Assembly: GCA_019155205.2 (NCBI GenBank)
Contig: JAHNZQ020000004.1
Location: 803,886 to 867,885, forward strand
Direction of reading: 5' to 3'
DNA from: Gracilaria vermiculophylla
Lineage: Eukaryota > Rhodophyta > Florideophyceae > Gracilariales > Gracilariaceae
Length of the DNA: 64,000 bases
The notes beneath the pieces are model-generated. The model was not told the origin of the DNA, did no database searches, and was given only the letters and a program-made list of their open reading frames with translations. Below, in pieces: positions 11,415 through 21,369 of this stretch (the first letter of the stretch is position 1; each line of letters begins with the position of its first letter). Both the position numbers and the translations under genes were made by a program.

Positions 11415-14400
11415 ATGGGGCGAAAACCTGCAACGCGCACAGCGTCCGCGGCAGCAGCTGCCGCCAATGCCGGCGGTGCGCCAACGTTCACATCATTTGC
11501 AGCAGCCACAGCTCAAGTTCTTGAAGGATACTCTTCGTCAGCCACAGTTGCAACTGAACAGCATGAATGGGATTCCACTGCACTGCAGCTTCTGAAAAAG
11601 CTTTCAAAGCGAGATGCTACCACCAAGGAAAAGGCACTCACAGATCTTTCTGAACATATGAAATTCTTGCCTGCGGAACCGGGTGTCGGGACGGCCTTCA
11701 TCACTGCATGGGGTGAAGCATTTCGAACTGTCATCGAAGATCCCAGCCCTGGAGTTCGTGTTGCTGCGCTCACGCTGATGGGAGATACCGTGCAAGCGTT
11801 CCGTCGCGGGGTTCAGCACATTTTTCCTTCAATTCTTCCACTTTGGCTTGCTGCCAAGGGTGATTTTAATGTTTCTGTGTCTAGTGCCGCTTCTTCATCC
11901 TTAGAACGGGTTCTTCCAACAGATGAACGTCGCAAGAAGGTTTTTTCTCGTTATGCTGAAGAACTCAGAACATATTGTCTCGAAACAATATCTCAGATTG
12001 GTTCTTCCGATAGTTTTCTGGCCGATGCGAAGCGGGTCATAGCAGTCCTTCGCTGGTTGCTTGACGCATCTCAGACAACGTCATCAATTGCTTCGATAAT
12101 TGACGCCGAGCCTCATCCACTTCTGCTGTTTGCGAAAGGTCGAAAGAAGAAGAGAGAGTCGGAATCAGCGCTTCGCGATGTTTGCGACTTAGCTGTGTTC
12201 ATCCTGTCATTTATGGAATCCTCGAGAGCTGAAGATCAATCCAGAGCTGCGCATTTTGCAGATATTGCAGTACATGCCATCAGAAAGGCAGAGACTTCTG
12301 GATGGGATCTCACTATCGTTTTATTGCGCGACGGATGGAGTTCGTCTTTTGGACCCGATCTCGGCAAATTATCGACGGTAGTTTGCGAGTCAGTCGCATC
12401 GCCTGTTCCGACAGGTGTGCAAGCTTTACTCCCGCTTTTTGAATCGCTGCCCCATGAAGACGTCTCCAGTTCTTTTGTTGAGAAGGTCCTTGTTTCTATG
12501 AGAGAGTATTTACATCCGTCGAGTAAAAAGAAGAAGGCTGTTCAAATCACCGTTTCTTACGCTCTAACTGCATTGCTTTCGTACATTCAAGCAGCTTCTT
12601 ATGCCCAAAGAGTGCTAGTCAAAAGATGGTATGGAAAGGATGAAGGAAAAACCTTTGCTTTCGCGAGCAAAATCTTCGAGGAGCATGTAATTCCGACTTG
12701 CCGACTCTTCGTTTCGGGTGTTCTACCTCCTGTCTCAAAGCAAGCAGGTGAGTCCGTGGTTTCTCGACGCAGAAATACTGCAAAGGGAAGTGATAAGAAT
12801 ATAGCAGAGATTTCGCGCGCGTTTGGGCATGTTCTACGTGTAATGGATGATTCTGTTTCTTCTCAAGTTATTTCCGACATCACAAAGGGTTTCGGATCTA
12901 GTCTTTCAGACCATTCTCCCGAAGAACGGTTACAAAGATTTGAATATCTGATTGACGTCATCGAACACGAAGCCCGTGAAAACCAGCTGGTGATGGCTAG
13001 CGTAATGGCGATCATTCAGAACAAGCAAATCAAACCAGAAGTTGCATTTGAAGCTTTAGCAACACTGCTTTCGACCAGAGCTGCCAGAAGATTGGCACTT
13101 TTGAAGGAGACAAGTATCAAGAATAATGCCCTTCTTATGTCCGAGTTGCGAGAATACTTTATATTGCTGCTGAGGCAGGAGACTGTCGATAAAGAGCAAC
13201 TAATATGCTCTAACGTGGAAGAGATCGCTAGAGTATTTAGCTGGATCTACACTGCATCGGTATGCTTAGATTGTGGGGAAAGTTGGTCATTGATGGTCAT
13301 GGACTTGCGATCCATGTTCTCAGAAGAAATAGAATACACCATAATAGCGGAGACGATTTTCGCTCAGAAGCGACAGAGAGAACTATTCGATGATATGGCC
13401 TGGATACCTGTTATGGGAAATGATCTCGACAACATGACAATCACTGCTGTTAATAATTTGTTGGAACAAGAAATTCCAGATTCCGCCATTCGTTTCATCT
13501 GCGCAGCTGTCGATATCGGAGGTGGAGCCAAAGTGTCACAGACGTCTAGGAAGCAAATCGTCATGAAAATCATAAAAGCATTGAGAGATGATAAGGTGGA
13601 TGAAAAAATGGATCCAGTAATCGAAGCACTGCTCTTTTTTACTCGACCAGAACTAGGTTTGGACTATGTCTGCCAATCGTTCGTGAGCTCTTCTGTAGCT
13701 CGTGGGGTAAAGAATCTCCCAATTTTGGAACAGATCATATATTACATCAAGTCGTGTCCATCTGAACACCTCCTCGAACTCTCGGAATCCATGGGAGAGG
13801 TAATAATTCAATGCCTGCTTCAAGCAAAGAATTCGCAACAGTCGCAGATTATTGTTTCAGTCTCAGATCTGATATCCGCTTTCGGGGAATATGAGGATAA
13901 TGTATCAAATTTGCTTTGCCGAAGATTATTTGCGTGCTCTTCCCCGATTTGTATTTCGGGCTTATTAGGAAAAACTCCATTCAAATTTGTCTTTGGAGAT
14001 GGAGTGAGATACGAGGTAGATGTTGAATTCCTTAACGAAGCAATTGTGAAAGCGTATACACATCCGCATGAAGAACTTGACGTCGGTCTCGAAACGTATT
14101 TGGCCAATTTATGTCAAGGAGAGAGGCTCCGCATTGGGGCTAATGCAACACGATCGTTGCTTTCAAATCCGCGGAAAGGTACTGAGAAGATAATCAGCTA
14201 TCTTTCAGAAACGGCAGGAGACTTCTGTGCTGAAGAATTTTCTGTAATATCTGAGGAGTTGAAACAGTTTTGGGTCGTCGAAGATACGCCGAACGTATCC
14301 AGGTCAAAAGAGCTCTCTGGAGTTATTGCTATTGTCCGAATCTGTAGCGTTCAAACCCATGGGAAATGTGTATCTGAATTTCGCCCATTTCTAGACCACA

Positions 14401-16331
14401 TTGTAAGTTTTGGGTTGGAAGACGTACTGGCTACAGAAACGTTTTGGGCGATAGAGGCGCTGACTGCTTCCCTTTATGGATTCACCACATCCCGTAGTCG
14501 CAACCATGGCCGAAATCAGCCACCTTCGTGGCTTCAAATGATTGTATTAAAAGCCCTTCAATATGGACGCGAAGAACTAGAGCGGTTGTCTTTTCCCGAT
14601 GTTGAAGCAGAAAAGAATTTGGAATCCTCCTTGGCAAACCTTCTGCGAGTGTCAATTCAATGCTTCAGATTTGAAGCTTCAACACACCGCGAACTGACAT
14701 TTTGGGCTTCCCGAATCTGCGATGTGTTTCAAAGATTTGTTTCAAAGCCAATCGAAGAACACTCTCCGGGCGACATCCGCAGACTCTGTTTTTTTACTGG
14801 CTTATCGGAGGCCATAGTTACTGAGGTTGAAGAAGGTATTCTGGGGTTTGAGGTTACAGAGAAACTTATCTATTTGGCTGCGTGGATAAGTGTAATTCTG
14901 ATTCCATACTTGGAAAAGAATAACGGAACAAATAATGCATCGGTTGATGCACGGAGCTGTTCACGGTGGTGTGCAGACTCGATTCTAGCAGCAGCAGAAA
15001 TGAGAGCGTTACTTCGAGAAGATGGAGATATGCCGGTGCCAACGAACACCGTTTACTCATTGATTCCGAATTTGAATAGTTCTTTGGCGGTTGTTCGCAA
15101 AGCGATATTGACTTTGGTTGTGCATGCAGCAACCGCTGACCTAACAGATCGGGTCGCCCACACGTTCCCCACAGAAGGTTTTGCTAACGAGGACGGTGAA
15201 AGAGCTTTTGTGGAGAGCATAATACCATATCAACTCCGAGAAGCGCTTGAATGGTCTGGCGTAATAAATACACTCGAAGGTACCAATCATGAATTGCTCA
15301 TTTCTCATGAAGTGGGTTATTTTCTTGCGTGGAGAATATTCCTGGATTTACTGCGACCAGATGACTTGATTAGGGTCCGCACGACTGCTAATGATACAGA
15401 AGATTTGTCGTTCAGAAGAGTGGGTTTGTCTTATTTAGAAGAGCGTCCCCATGTGTACAAAAGTTTCTTCAAGCGTTGTATCGACATTGTAATTGACGGA
15501 ACGATGGTAGAACGGCAATCTGCTCGAAAAGCCGCCGTCATGGCAATCCAGACCGAAGAGAACGCTGCCATAGGTGTAATTATGGCCAAAAGCGGACACT
15601 CTTCAAAAACGGAGAAGATAATGACAGTGAGGGAAGATACCGCTCGAGATTACTATTTCGATGGAAACTGCGAAGAAGCGGTTGGCCATGCTGCCGGAAT
15701 TGCCTTTGCCAGAGCGCTTCAGCGACTTCCGGCCTTGTCCAGGGAAACTGTCACCCATGACCTTGAACGTGGGGCTGCATCAAGAGTAGAAGCCTTTGTA
15801 CGTAGCAACCTGGCACCACTGCTCATTGCGGCGGAGGTAAGAAAAGTGAAGCAATGGGGTGAAGACACAGGAGGGCCCGCTGCGGAAGACGGTGAAGGAG
15901 AACTCACGGCACGAGGCTCAGTGGCTGGACGTGAAGTATGGGCCACGTATCATTTTTCTGATGTAGCATTGGAGATTGGGATGCGCATACCAGATGTATT
16001 TCCTTTACAAACTGCTACAGTTGAAGCAAGGTCGCGAATAGGCATGTCGGAAGCGCAATGGAGGAAAACGCTACTTGGCATGGCCACGCTTCTCCGCGCT
16101 AAGAACGGTTCACTTGCGGAAGCACTAGCGCTTTGGAGGCGTAACTTGGATAAGACATTCCAGGGTGCTGAGGAATGCCCCATATGCTACTCGGTGCTTC
16201 ACGTTGCCACGGCAGCCCTGCCAAAGAAGGCGTGTAGAACTTGTAGAAATAGTTTTCATTCTGATTGTCTTTTGCGCTGGTTCTCGACCAGCAACACCTG
16301 TGCATGTCCGACATGCCGGAGTGTGTTCTGA
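11415..16331 (+). CDS. LTN1: E3 ubiquitin-protein ligase Listerin
   Basis: Listerin is the ligase of the ribosome-associated quality-control complex. It binds stalled 60S subunits and ubiquitinates the nascent chain. The 1638-residue ORF has no introns and matches the family's size of about 1550-1800 residues. A low-complexity Ala-rich start is followed by the conserved N-terminal region (LKKLSKRDATTKEKALTDL, about residues 59-78). A long helical HEAT/ARM-like solenoid makes up the body. The C-terminus (about residues 1588-1638) is a RING domain with ECPICYSVLH, CRTCRNSFHSDCLLRWFS and CPTCRSVF, the RING variant typical of Listerin. All eight zinc ligands (C-C, C-C, H-C, C-C) are visible. The ATG at 11415 is the first in frame. 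The call is firm because the N-terminal block, the length and the C-terminal RING all agree. Confidence 0.93.
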   Translation: MGRKPATRTASAAAAAANAGGAPTFTSFAAATAQVLEGYSSSATVATEQHEWDSTALQLLKKLSKRDATTKEKALTDLSEHMKFLPAEPGVGTAFITAWGEAFRTVIEDPSPGVRVAALTLMGDTVQAFRRGVQHIFPSILPLWLAAKGDFNVSVSSAASSSLERVLPTDERRKKVFSRYAEELRTYCLETISQIGSSDSFLADAKRVIAVLRWLLDASQTTSSIASIIDAEPHPLLLFAKGRKKKRESESALRDVCDLAVFILSFMESSRAEDQSRAAHFADIAVHAIRKAETSGWDLTIVLLRDGWSSSFGPDLGKLSTVVCESVASPVPTGVQALLPLFESLPHEDVSSSFVEKVLVSMREYLHPSSKKKKAVQITVSYALTALLSYIQAASYAQRVLVKRWYGKDEGKTFAFASKIFEEHVIPTCRLFVSGVLPPVSKQAGESVVSRRRNTAKGSDKNIAEISRAFGHVLRVMDDSVSSQVISDITKGFGSSLSDHSPEERLQRFEYLIDVIEHEARENQLVMASVMAIIQNKQIKPEVAFEALATLLSTRAARRLALLKETSIKNNALLMSELREYFILLLRQETVDKEQLICSNVEEIARVFSWIYTASVCLDCGESWSLMVMDLRSMFSEEIEYTIIAETIFAQKRQRELFDDMAWIPVMGNDLDNMTITAVNNLLEQEIPDSAIRFICAAVDIGGGAKVSQTSRKQIVMKIIKALRDDKVDEKMDPVIEALLFFTRPELGLDYVCQSFVSSSVARGVKNLPILEQIIYYIKSCPSEHLLELSESMGEVIIQCLLQAKNSQQSQIIVSVSDLISAFGEYEDNVSNLLCRRLFACSSPICISGLLGKTPFKFVFGDGVRYEVDVEFLNEAIVKAYTHPHEELDVGLETYLANLCQGERLRIGANATRSLLSNPRKGTEKIISYLSETAGDFCAEEFSVISEELKQFWVVEDTPNVSRSKELSGVIAIVRICSVQTHGKCVSEFRPFLDHIVSFGLEDVLATETFWAIEALTASLYGFTTSRSRNHGRNQPPSWLQMIVLKALQYGREELERLSFPDVEAEKNLESSLANLLRVSIQCFRFEASTHRELTFWASRICDVFQRFVSKPIEEHSPGDIRRLCFFTGLSEAIVTEVEEGILGFEVTEKLIYLAAWISVILIPYLEKNNGTNNASVDARSCSRWCADSILAAAEMRALLREDGDMPVPTNTVYSLIPNLNSSLAVVRKAILTLVVHAATADLTDRVAHTFPTEGFANEDGERAFVESIIPYQLREALEWSGVINTLEGTNHELLISHEVGYFLAWRIFLDLLRPDDLIRVRTTANDTEDLSFRRVGLSYLEERPHVYKSFFKRCIDIVIDGTMVERQSARKAAVMAIQTEENAAIGVIMAKSGHSSKTEKIMTVREDTARDYYFDGNCEEAVGHAAGIAFARALQRLPALSRETVTHDLERGAASRVEAFVRSNLAPLLIAAEVRKVKQWGEDTGGPAAEDGEGELTARGSVAGREVWATYHFSDVALEIGMRIPDVFPLQTATVEARSRIGMSEAQWRKTLLGMATLLRAKNGSLAEALALWRRNLDKTFQGAEECPICYSVLHVATAALPKKACRTCRNSFHSDCLLRWFSTSNTCACPTCRSVF

Positions 16332-17345
16332 TTCAGTGATGGATGGCAGTCTTATCCAAAATATATAGCCTGATATTCATATTGTGATGGAATGAAGTCT
16401 CACCCATAGATATAGTCAGATATACATATTGTACAGTATCATGAGTTGAAACATAATACCAATGAAAACGGGATCCGGAGGCCATCGCAAAAACGAAGAG
16501 TCAATAATAGCGAAGTCGGAGATTGTCAGGGATTTACGCGAGACAACACATGTCAAGGAGTATGCCACAAGAAGTCCAGGTTTGATACGAATTACTGACG
16601 CGCTAGCATTGCGCCAAAAGTGATAGGACTAGCAGAACAAATGCAAAAGCTCAAAAGCGGAGAGTTTGTTTGAGAGCATTAGATGTTATCTGTTGGGCGC
16701 TCGCCGCTGGAAACAAGCGTAGGCTTGATTCTTTTGAGTAGCGCACGAAAGCAAAACAAGACCAGCGTGCCGTTAATGCAACAAAGCTCGTTAACTCAAG
16801 TACCTATCGCTATCTGCAAATTCAAATGTGGTTGGATGTCTTGCCGGATTCGATTGCCGAATATCGCCGTCATCAGAGGCGGAATGTTTCCACTCTTCAG
16901 GACAGATGGACCACGTACCGTTGGGGCTGATGAATCGGACGGGCACGGTCGTTTACACCCAATGCTGTATTCTGGACACATACTTACATGTGAATGTTAA
17001 CTTAAACAGTTATCAGGTATCGAGAGGCACGGGGCAATATGAGCCAAACATCTGTGAGTTCCGTTGAAATAGAAAAGCAGTTTGGCGGTTGGCGCGGCTA
17101 GCTGGCAGCATGGCGCTAGCTTTCTATAGTCATGAGAACTGCAGTACCAAAATTCCCAGCTAGAGTGGCGAACTTTTTCAAGTTTCTTGGTAAGGCTTTA
17201 ACGCTTTTCACGAAACCCGCGCGCTTCTGACTGATATAAAAGGTGACGTGATCTGAATAGCTAGACTGGCCTTAGAACTGAATGACATTGGAGACGTATA
17301 ATCCCAACCATTCTGATCGTTCCCACATCGATTAATCTCTCAATA
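16332..17345. other. Spacer without recognisable gene
   Basis: About 1 kb between LTN1 and the amidinotransferase gene. A 105-codon frame at 16683-17000 and others lack any motif. Nothing supported. Confidence 0.45.
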
Positions 17346-18557
17346 ATGTTAATGTTAGAGTCTGAGAAATTGGTCAACTCTTGGACAGAATGGGAACAGC
17401 TCCATGAAGTTATTGTCGCCCGTCTTCCCGACGATGCTTGTTTTCCTCCGGAAGGACCTGATTTTCGGGCCGAATGCAACAATGAATACATAGCGTCTAC
17501 CTTGAGGTGGCCTGTTGGTCCGAAGCATCCCAAGGAAATTGAGAAGGCAAACATTGAGTATGATTTGTTGGCTGAAACTCTCGAGGGTGAAGGAATCATC
17601 GTAAAGCGCCCCACTCTCGTCCCGCAGAACACGCCTCTGGTTACTCCGTTTTGGAAAACACCAACAATGTACAATTGCTGCCCACGAGACAAGCTACTTG
17701 TAGTTGGCAATGAGATACTCGAAGCAGCTATGTCTCATCGTGCACGCCTTTTTGAGGAGTACTGCTATCGTGATATCATTATGGACTACTACAGAAGGGA
17801 CAAGCAGATGATGTGGACCGCAGCCCCGAAGCCAATGATGCGAGATTCACTGTATCAACATCAAGTCGATGTATCCCGAAAGGCTAAGGTTCCTTTCTGG
17901 GACAGGATTGACGGGAAATGTAAAAGGAAAAAGGGATTCATCTCCGCTGATGATATCGCAAACGACAGGCATGACTTTGAATATTCCACGACAGAAGATG
18001 AGCCGATATGGGATGCAGCAGACGTGGCTCGCGTCGGAAAAGACCTCTTCGTGATTCATAGTAACACCACGAATCGCATGGGTTTTGAATGGCTAAGCCG
18101 ACACTTCTCTCAGAGAGGAATCGAATGTCATCTGATGCATTTCCCAGATGACCTTAAGCCGCAACATATCGATAGTAATTTCATACCTCTTCGTCCGGGA
18201 TTAATTCTTTGTAATCGTGAGCGGCCGCCATTGCAGAATGAAATCCAGAAGTTCAGAGAGGGTAACTGGAAGCTGATCGATTCGGCACCGCCGAGTTACG
18301 TGAACTATCCCATGCCCGATTTTTGCCATTGTAGTGCCAACGGTATGGCTGTGAATATATTCAGCATTTCACCTGAAAAGATTGTAGTAGAGGAGAACGA
18401 GAAAGATTTGATTATACAACTTGAAGACCTTGGTTTCGATATTGTTTCCATACCGTTTAGAAATACTTATCAGTTTGGGGGAGGACTGCAATGTGCTACG
18501 AATGACATCCGTCGAGATGGTACCCTTAAGGATTATTTCAGTGTAGACTACAACTAG
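17346..18557 (+). CDS. Amidinotransferase, arginine:glycine amidinotransferase (GATM/SxtG) family
   Basis: Enzymes of this family move the amidino group of arginine to an amine acceptor: glycine in creatine synthesis, other amines in cyanobacterial pathways such as SxtG and CyrA. The 403 residues match the family length, and no mitochondrial presequence is obvious. The catalytic triad is complete: Asp in WDAAD (residue 226), His in PQHID (274) and the nucleophile Cys in GGGLQCATNDIRR (383), aligning with Asp254, His303 and Cys407 of human AGAT. The block GFEWLSRHF and the ending GTLKDYFSVDYN also fit. The residue before the nucleophile is Gln rather than the His of animal AGAT, and Gln replaces Met before the catalytic His. 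The acceptor may therefore not be glycine. Met3 is an alternative start. No partner pathway genes are adjacent. Confidence 0.87.
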   Translation: MLMLESEKLVNSWTEWEQLHEVIVARLPDDACFPPEGPDFRAECNNEYIASTLRWPVGPKHPKEIEKANIEYDLLAETLEGEGIIVKRPTLVPQNTPLVTPFWKTPTMYNCCPRDKLLVVGNEILEAAMSHRARLFEEYCYRDIIMDYYRRDKQMMWTAAPKPMMRDSLYQHQVDVSRKAKVPFWDRIDGKCKRKKGFISADDIANDRHDFEYSTTEDEPIWDAADVARVGKDLFVIHSNTTNRMGFEWLSRHFSQRGIECHLMHFPDDLKPQHIDSNFIPLRPGLILCNRERPPLQNEIQKFREGNWKLIDSAPPSYVNYPMPDFCHCSANGMAVNIFSISPEKIVVEENEKDLIIQLEDLGFDIVSIPFRNTYQFGGGLQCATNDIRRDGTLKDYFSVDYN

Positions 18558-19623
18558 ACAAAAAGGACACCCCGGCCTCGACCGAGTTATTTTAATCCAG
18601 TTTCTCCTGCGGTCCGGTGCCACTTTTTTCATGGCCACCAGAGGTACGATAAAGAATCTTTTTTTGATGATTTTAATTCTGTCTACCTGGTTCACCAACG
18701 TTTAATCCCAAAGGCAGAAGGAAAATCTGCGACGCTTGTAGAAGTATAAAGGCACCACACGACGCCTTCCTTCACCTTAATATTGCGAAAAGAAGTGGAT
18801 TCATGAGACTCGTTTTCTCATGACGCAATAGAACAAATGTTTAACAGCACCTTATCGGAATTGATCCCAATAGGAGAGCTTTGGGTGAAAAGCTATACCT
18901 TGACGAGATTTGACACCAGCTAGCAGCAAACGAACGCGAGGCAGCTGACTATAGACTTTTGATATCTTAAAGTATGTCGCCCAATGATCGAAACGAATTC
19001 AGAGGAAGGGAAGAAAGTGCGACGGAACAAAACCATGAACTACGTAGAAATCGTGAATCAAGATGTGCATTGAAGTGTTCCTTGTTAATAATGCGTTTTC
19101 TTGCGGAGCTCAACGAAGTGTAACTGAGTAAACTTGTCGATTATGTAACCCTGCCCGAGTTATTTACGACACCACCAGTCCGTTCGCTTCTACTAGCTCA
19201 CCAGACATTGTTTCTGTTCTTTTCGAGGTAGTCACATAATAACCCAATTATCTGCACAAAACTATATTGAAACTAGAGATCTGGGGTCTGACAGGGGTCA
19301 TAGTATGTTTGTGATCTTCAGTTCATTATCAATAAACAGGGCTTTGAGATCCGTAAGCTTTCCCGTGGATAATCCTACGCCCTTCAAATGCTTGTCGTAC
19401 CCGTCAAAAAATCGTTGAGGCTTGGGTGATTGTACCAACAATGATCCACATTATGAGAAGATCTCGAGCCATGATTCAAAGAATACTGAAAGCTGTATTT
19501 TTTTCCTTAGTTTGCCCGGCTGTGCGGCTAATCGTCATAAACACCCAGCGAAGCCTTGAACAATTCGGTTACATACTGAGCATAAGTTTTACGCTCGTTG
19601 AAAAAGTAGAGATAATGCGTGTT
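18558..19623. other. Spacer between convergent genes
   Basis: About 1.07 kb between the 3' end of the amidinotransferase gene and the 3' end of the minus-strand TMEM14-like gene. It contains only short frames and a small foldback near 18802 (TCATGAGA...TTCTCATGA). No gene is supported. Confidence 0.45.
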
Positions 19624-20151
19624 TTACATGGCAGCAGCTCTTCGCCGTCGACGTATCGATGAGTTCGCATCAGATGTATCTACGCTTGTGGTCTCATCTA
19701 TCTGTTCGGATTTTTCACTCTTCTTTTCGTTCCCATTCTTCTTGGGCTTCTTCGAGTAGATAACTCCGGCAGTTAGCAAACTCATAGCCACGATGACACT
19801 AAAATACGGCTTCAAGTATGCCTTGTGCGGAATACTCCATGCCAGCCATAACCGCCACCCAACAATCGCTCCAAAACAAATTGGGAAAATGAAAGCAAGA
19901 TGAATGCTGATCATCATTATCTTGAATCCCTTTTCTCCTTTCTTCAACTCCAAATTCCTTGACCCAGCAGCCAGAAGAAAGGAAATAATAGCACCGCCAT
20001 TACCCATGTAAATGGCGGATAAAGCATTCTTAGCGAGGCCTGAGTCATTAAAAGCCAAAGCACCACAAATCATCAATGTTAACCCGTAGATGGTCAGTAC
20101 CTCAGCAGCGGAAAAATTTTCCATCTTTGTGCACTCGGACGGAAGATTCAA
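19624..20151 (-). CDS. Small multi-span membrane protein, TMEM14/UPF0136-like
   Basis: The 175-residue product has four predicted hydrophobic segments, at about residues 16-36, 43-62, 79-99 and 115-131. The first two are glycine/alanine-rich (YGLTLMICGALAF and YMGNGGAIISFLLAAG), the pattern of TMEM14/FAX proteins. These proteins act in mitochondria (haem precursor movement) or in plastid envelopes (fatty-acid export). The C-terminal 45 residues are hydrophilic: rich in Lys/Glu, then Thr/Ser/Asp, ending RRRRRAAAM. This tail is longer than in the usual family member. A few residues precede the first membrane segment, so no presequence is evident. The assignment rests on size, topology and glycine pattern and could be wrong. 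Membrane location is secure, the substrate is unknown. Confidence 0.55.
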   Translation of the reverse strand: MNLPSECTKMENFSAAEVLTIYGLTLMICGALAFNDSGLAKNALSAIYMGNGGAIISFLLAAGSRNLELKKGEKGFKIMMISIHLAFIFPICFGAIVGWRLWLAWSIPHKAYLKPYFSVIVAMSLLTAGVIYSKKPKKNGNEKKSEKSEQIDETTSVDTSDANSSIRRRRRAAAM

Positions 20152-21369
20152 ATAGGAGAGGTTGATGAGCGGATCTTCGGCGAGCTGCTAAAGAGATGAG
20201 GTCAAGGACAAGACAAAGATGAACTCGGATGCGCTTGAGAACCACTATGGTAAGTACGGGGTGAATGTTTATCCAATCGGGATGACCACCAGTGCCCAAG
20301 ATACTTTACCAGCCAGCGTTGATCCTGCCGCCTATTCGAAGGTGACTATTTCCCTTGTAACTGTTCTGTTTTCAACGTCGGCACTGCACCGCCACTGCAG
20401 TCAGAGAGAAGTTGGACCTAGAACCTAGTAAAACCGAATGCGGACAGACGCTCCTGACAGACCCGAGCGCGTAACAAACAGCGGTGTGCTTACGAAAAAT
20501 GGCTCTACTTTCGCCCCAAAAATGTTCGTGGGATGTTTCACGCGTTTGCTGAACAAAATGTGCAAGCGTCCAATCAACATCAAAAGTGTTAATTCGATAG
20601 AAATACCTTGAACAAAATTGGATAATTTACATAATGTTACCGTTAAATGCACTGAAATGATCCAGCCATAAGGTGTCAACAAGAGGCCTTCGAGCTTGGT
20701 GAATATTCGATGAGTGGCAATTTTGGAAGGAAGTGGTTACCATGAATCGTGATCTCTGATATGATATGATCAGCTGTAAAACTTTACTTTTCAAACCGTT
20801 CCATCACGGCACCGTGATCATCGCCGTCATGTACGTTGCTATACGCTATGAGACGGGCTGGAAGCGATCTTTGATTACAACTCTGGTACCGCATCACATG
20901 GCTTAGATTTCAAAAACGCACCCTTGCACTCGCCCATCGAAGAACGACAACATATCCGTAAGGGCCAGATTTTAAAGACTGGAGACTTTCATCGAACTCA
21001 TGCGCATAGTTCCTCACCAGACCTCGTGGGGCATGAAAGATGTGCGGAGGGCTAGGTGAAGACGGTATATGAAACATCATTTTGCTTCTCGATCAAGAGG
21101 CCTCGCCTTCTCTGGGAGATACCGAGTAACTTCGAAATTGAGAACACACCTGGTTGGCGTGCAGAGGAATAACAGACCTATTTACATAAAAAAACGACGA
21201 GACGTCTCAAGAGACTGCTTCTAACAGCGGGAATTAGTTCAGTTCCTACAAACACGAGCTTAATGAAATGAAAAACAGGAGGTTGGCGGACTAGCGGTGA
21301 CTAGCAGAAGGAATTGCCCTACAGAAGGTAGTACAAAATGGTAAGTTAGCTGCGACCCGTATTTCTCAC
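20152..21369. other. Spacer without recognisable gene
   Basis: About 1.2 kb upstream of the TMEM14-like gene and downstream of the metallopeptidase gene. Only short frames without motifs are seen, plus a ten-base palindrome GAGACGTCTC near 21201. Confidence 0.45.
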
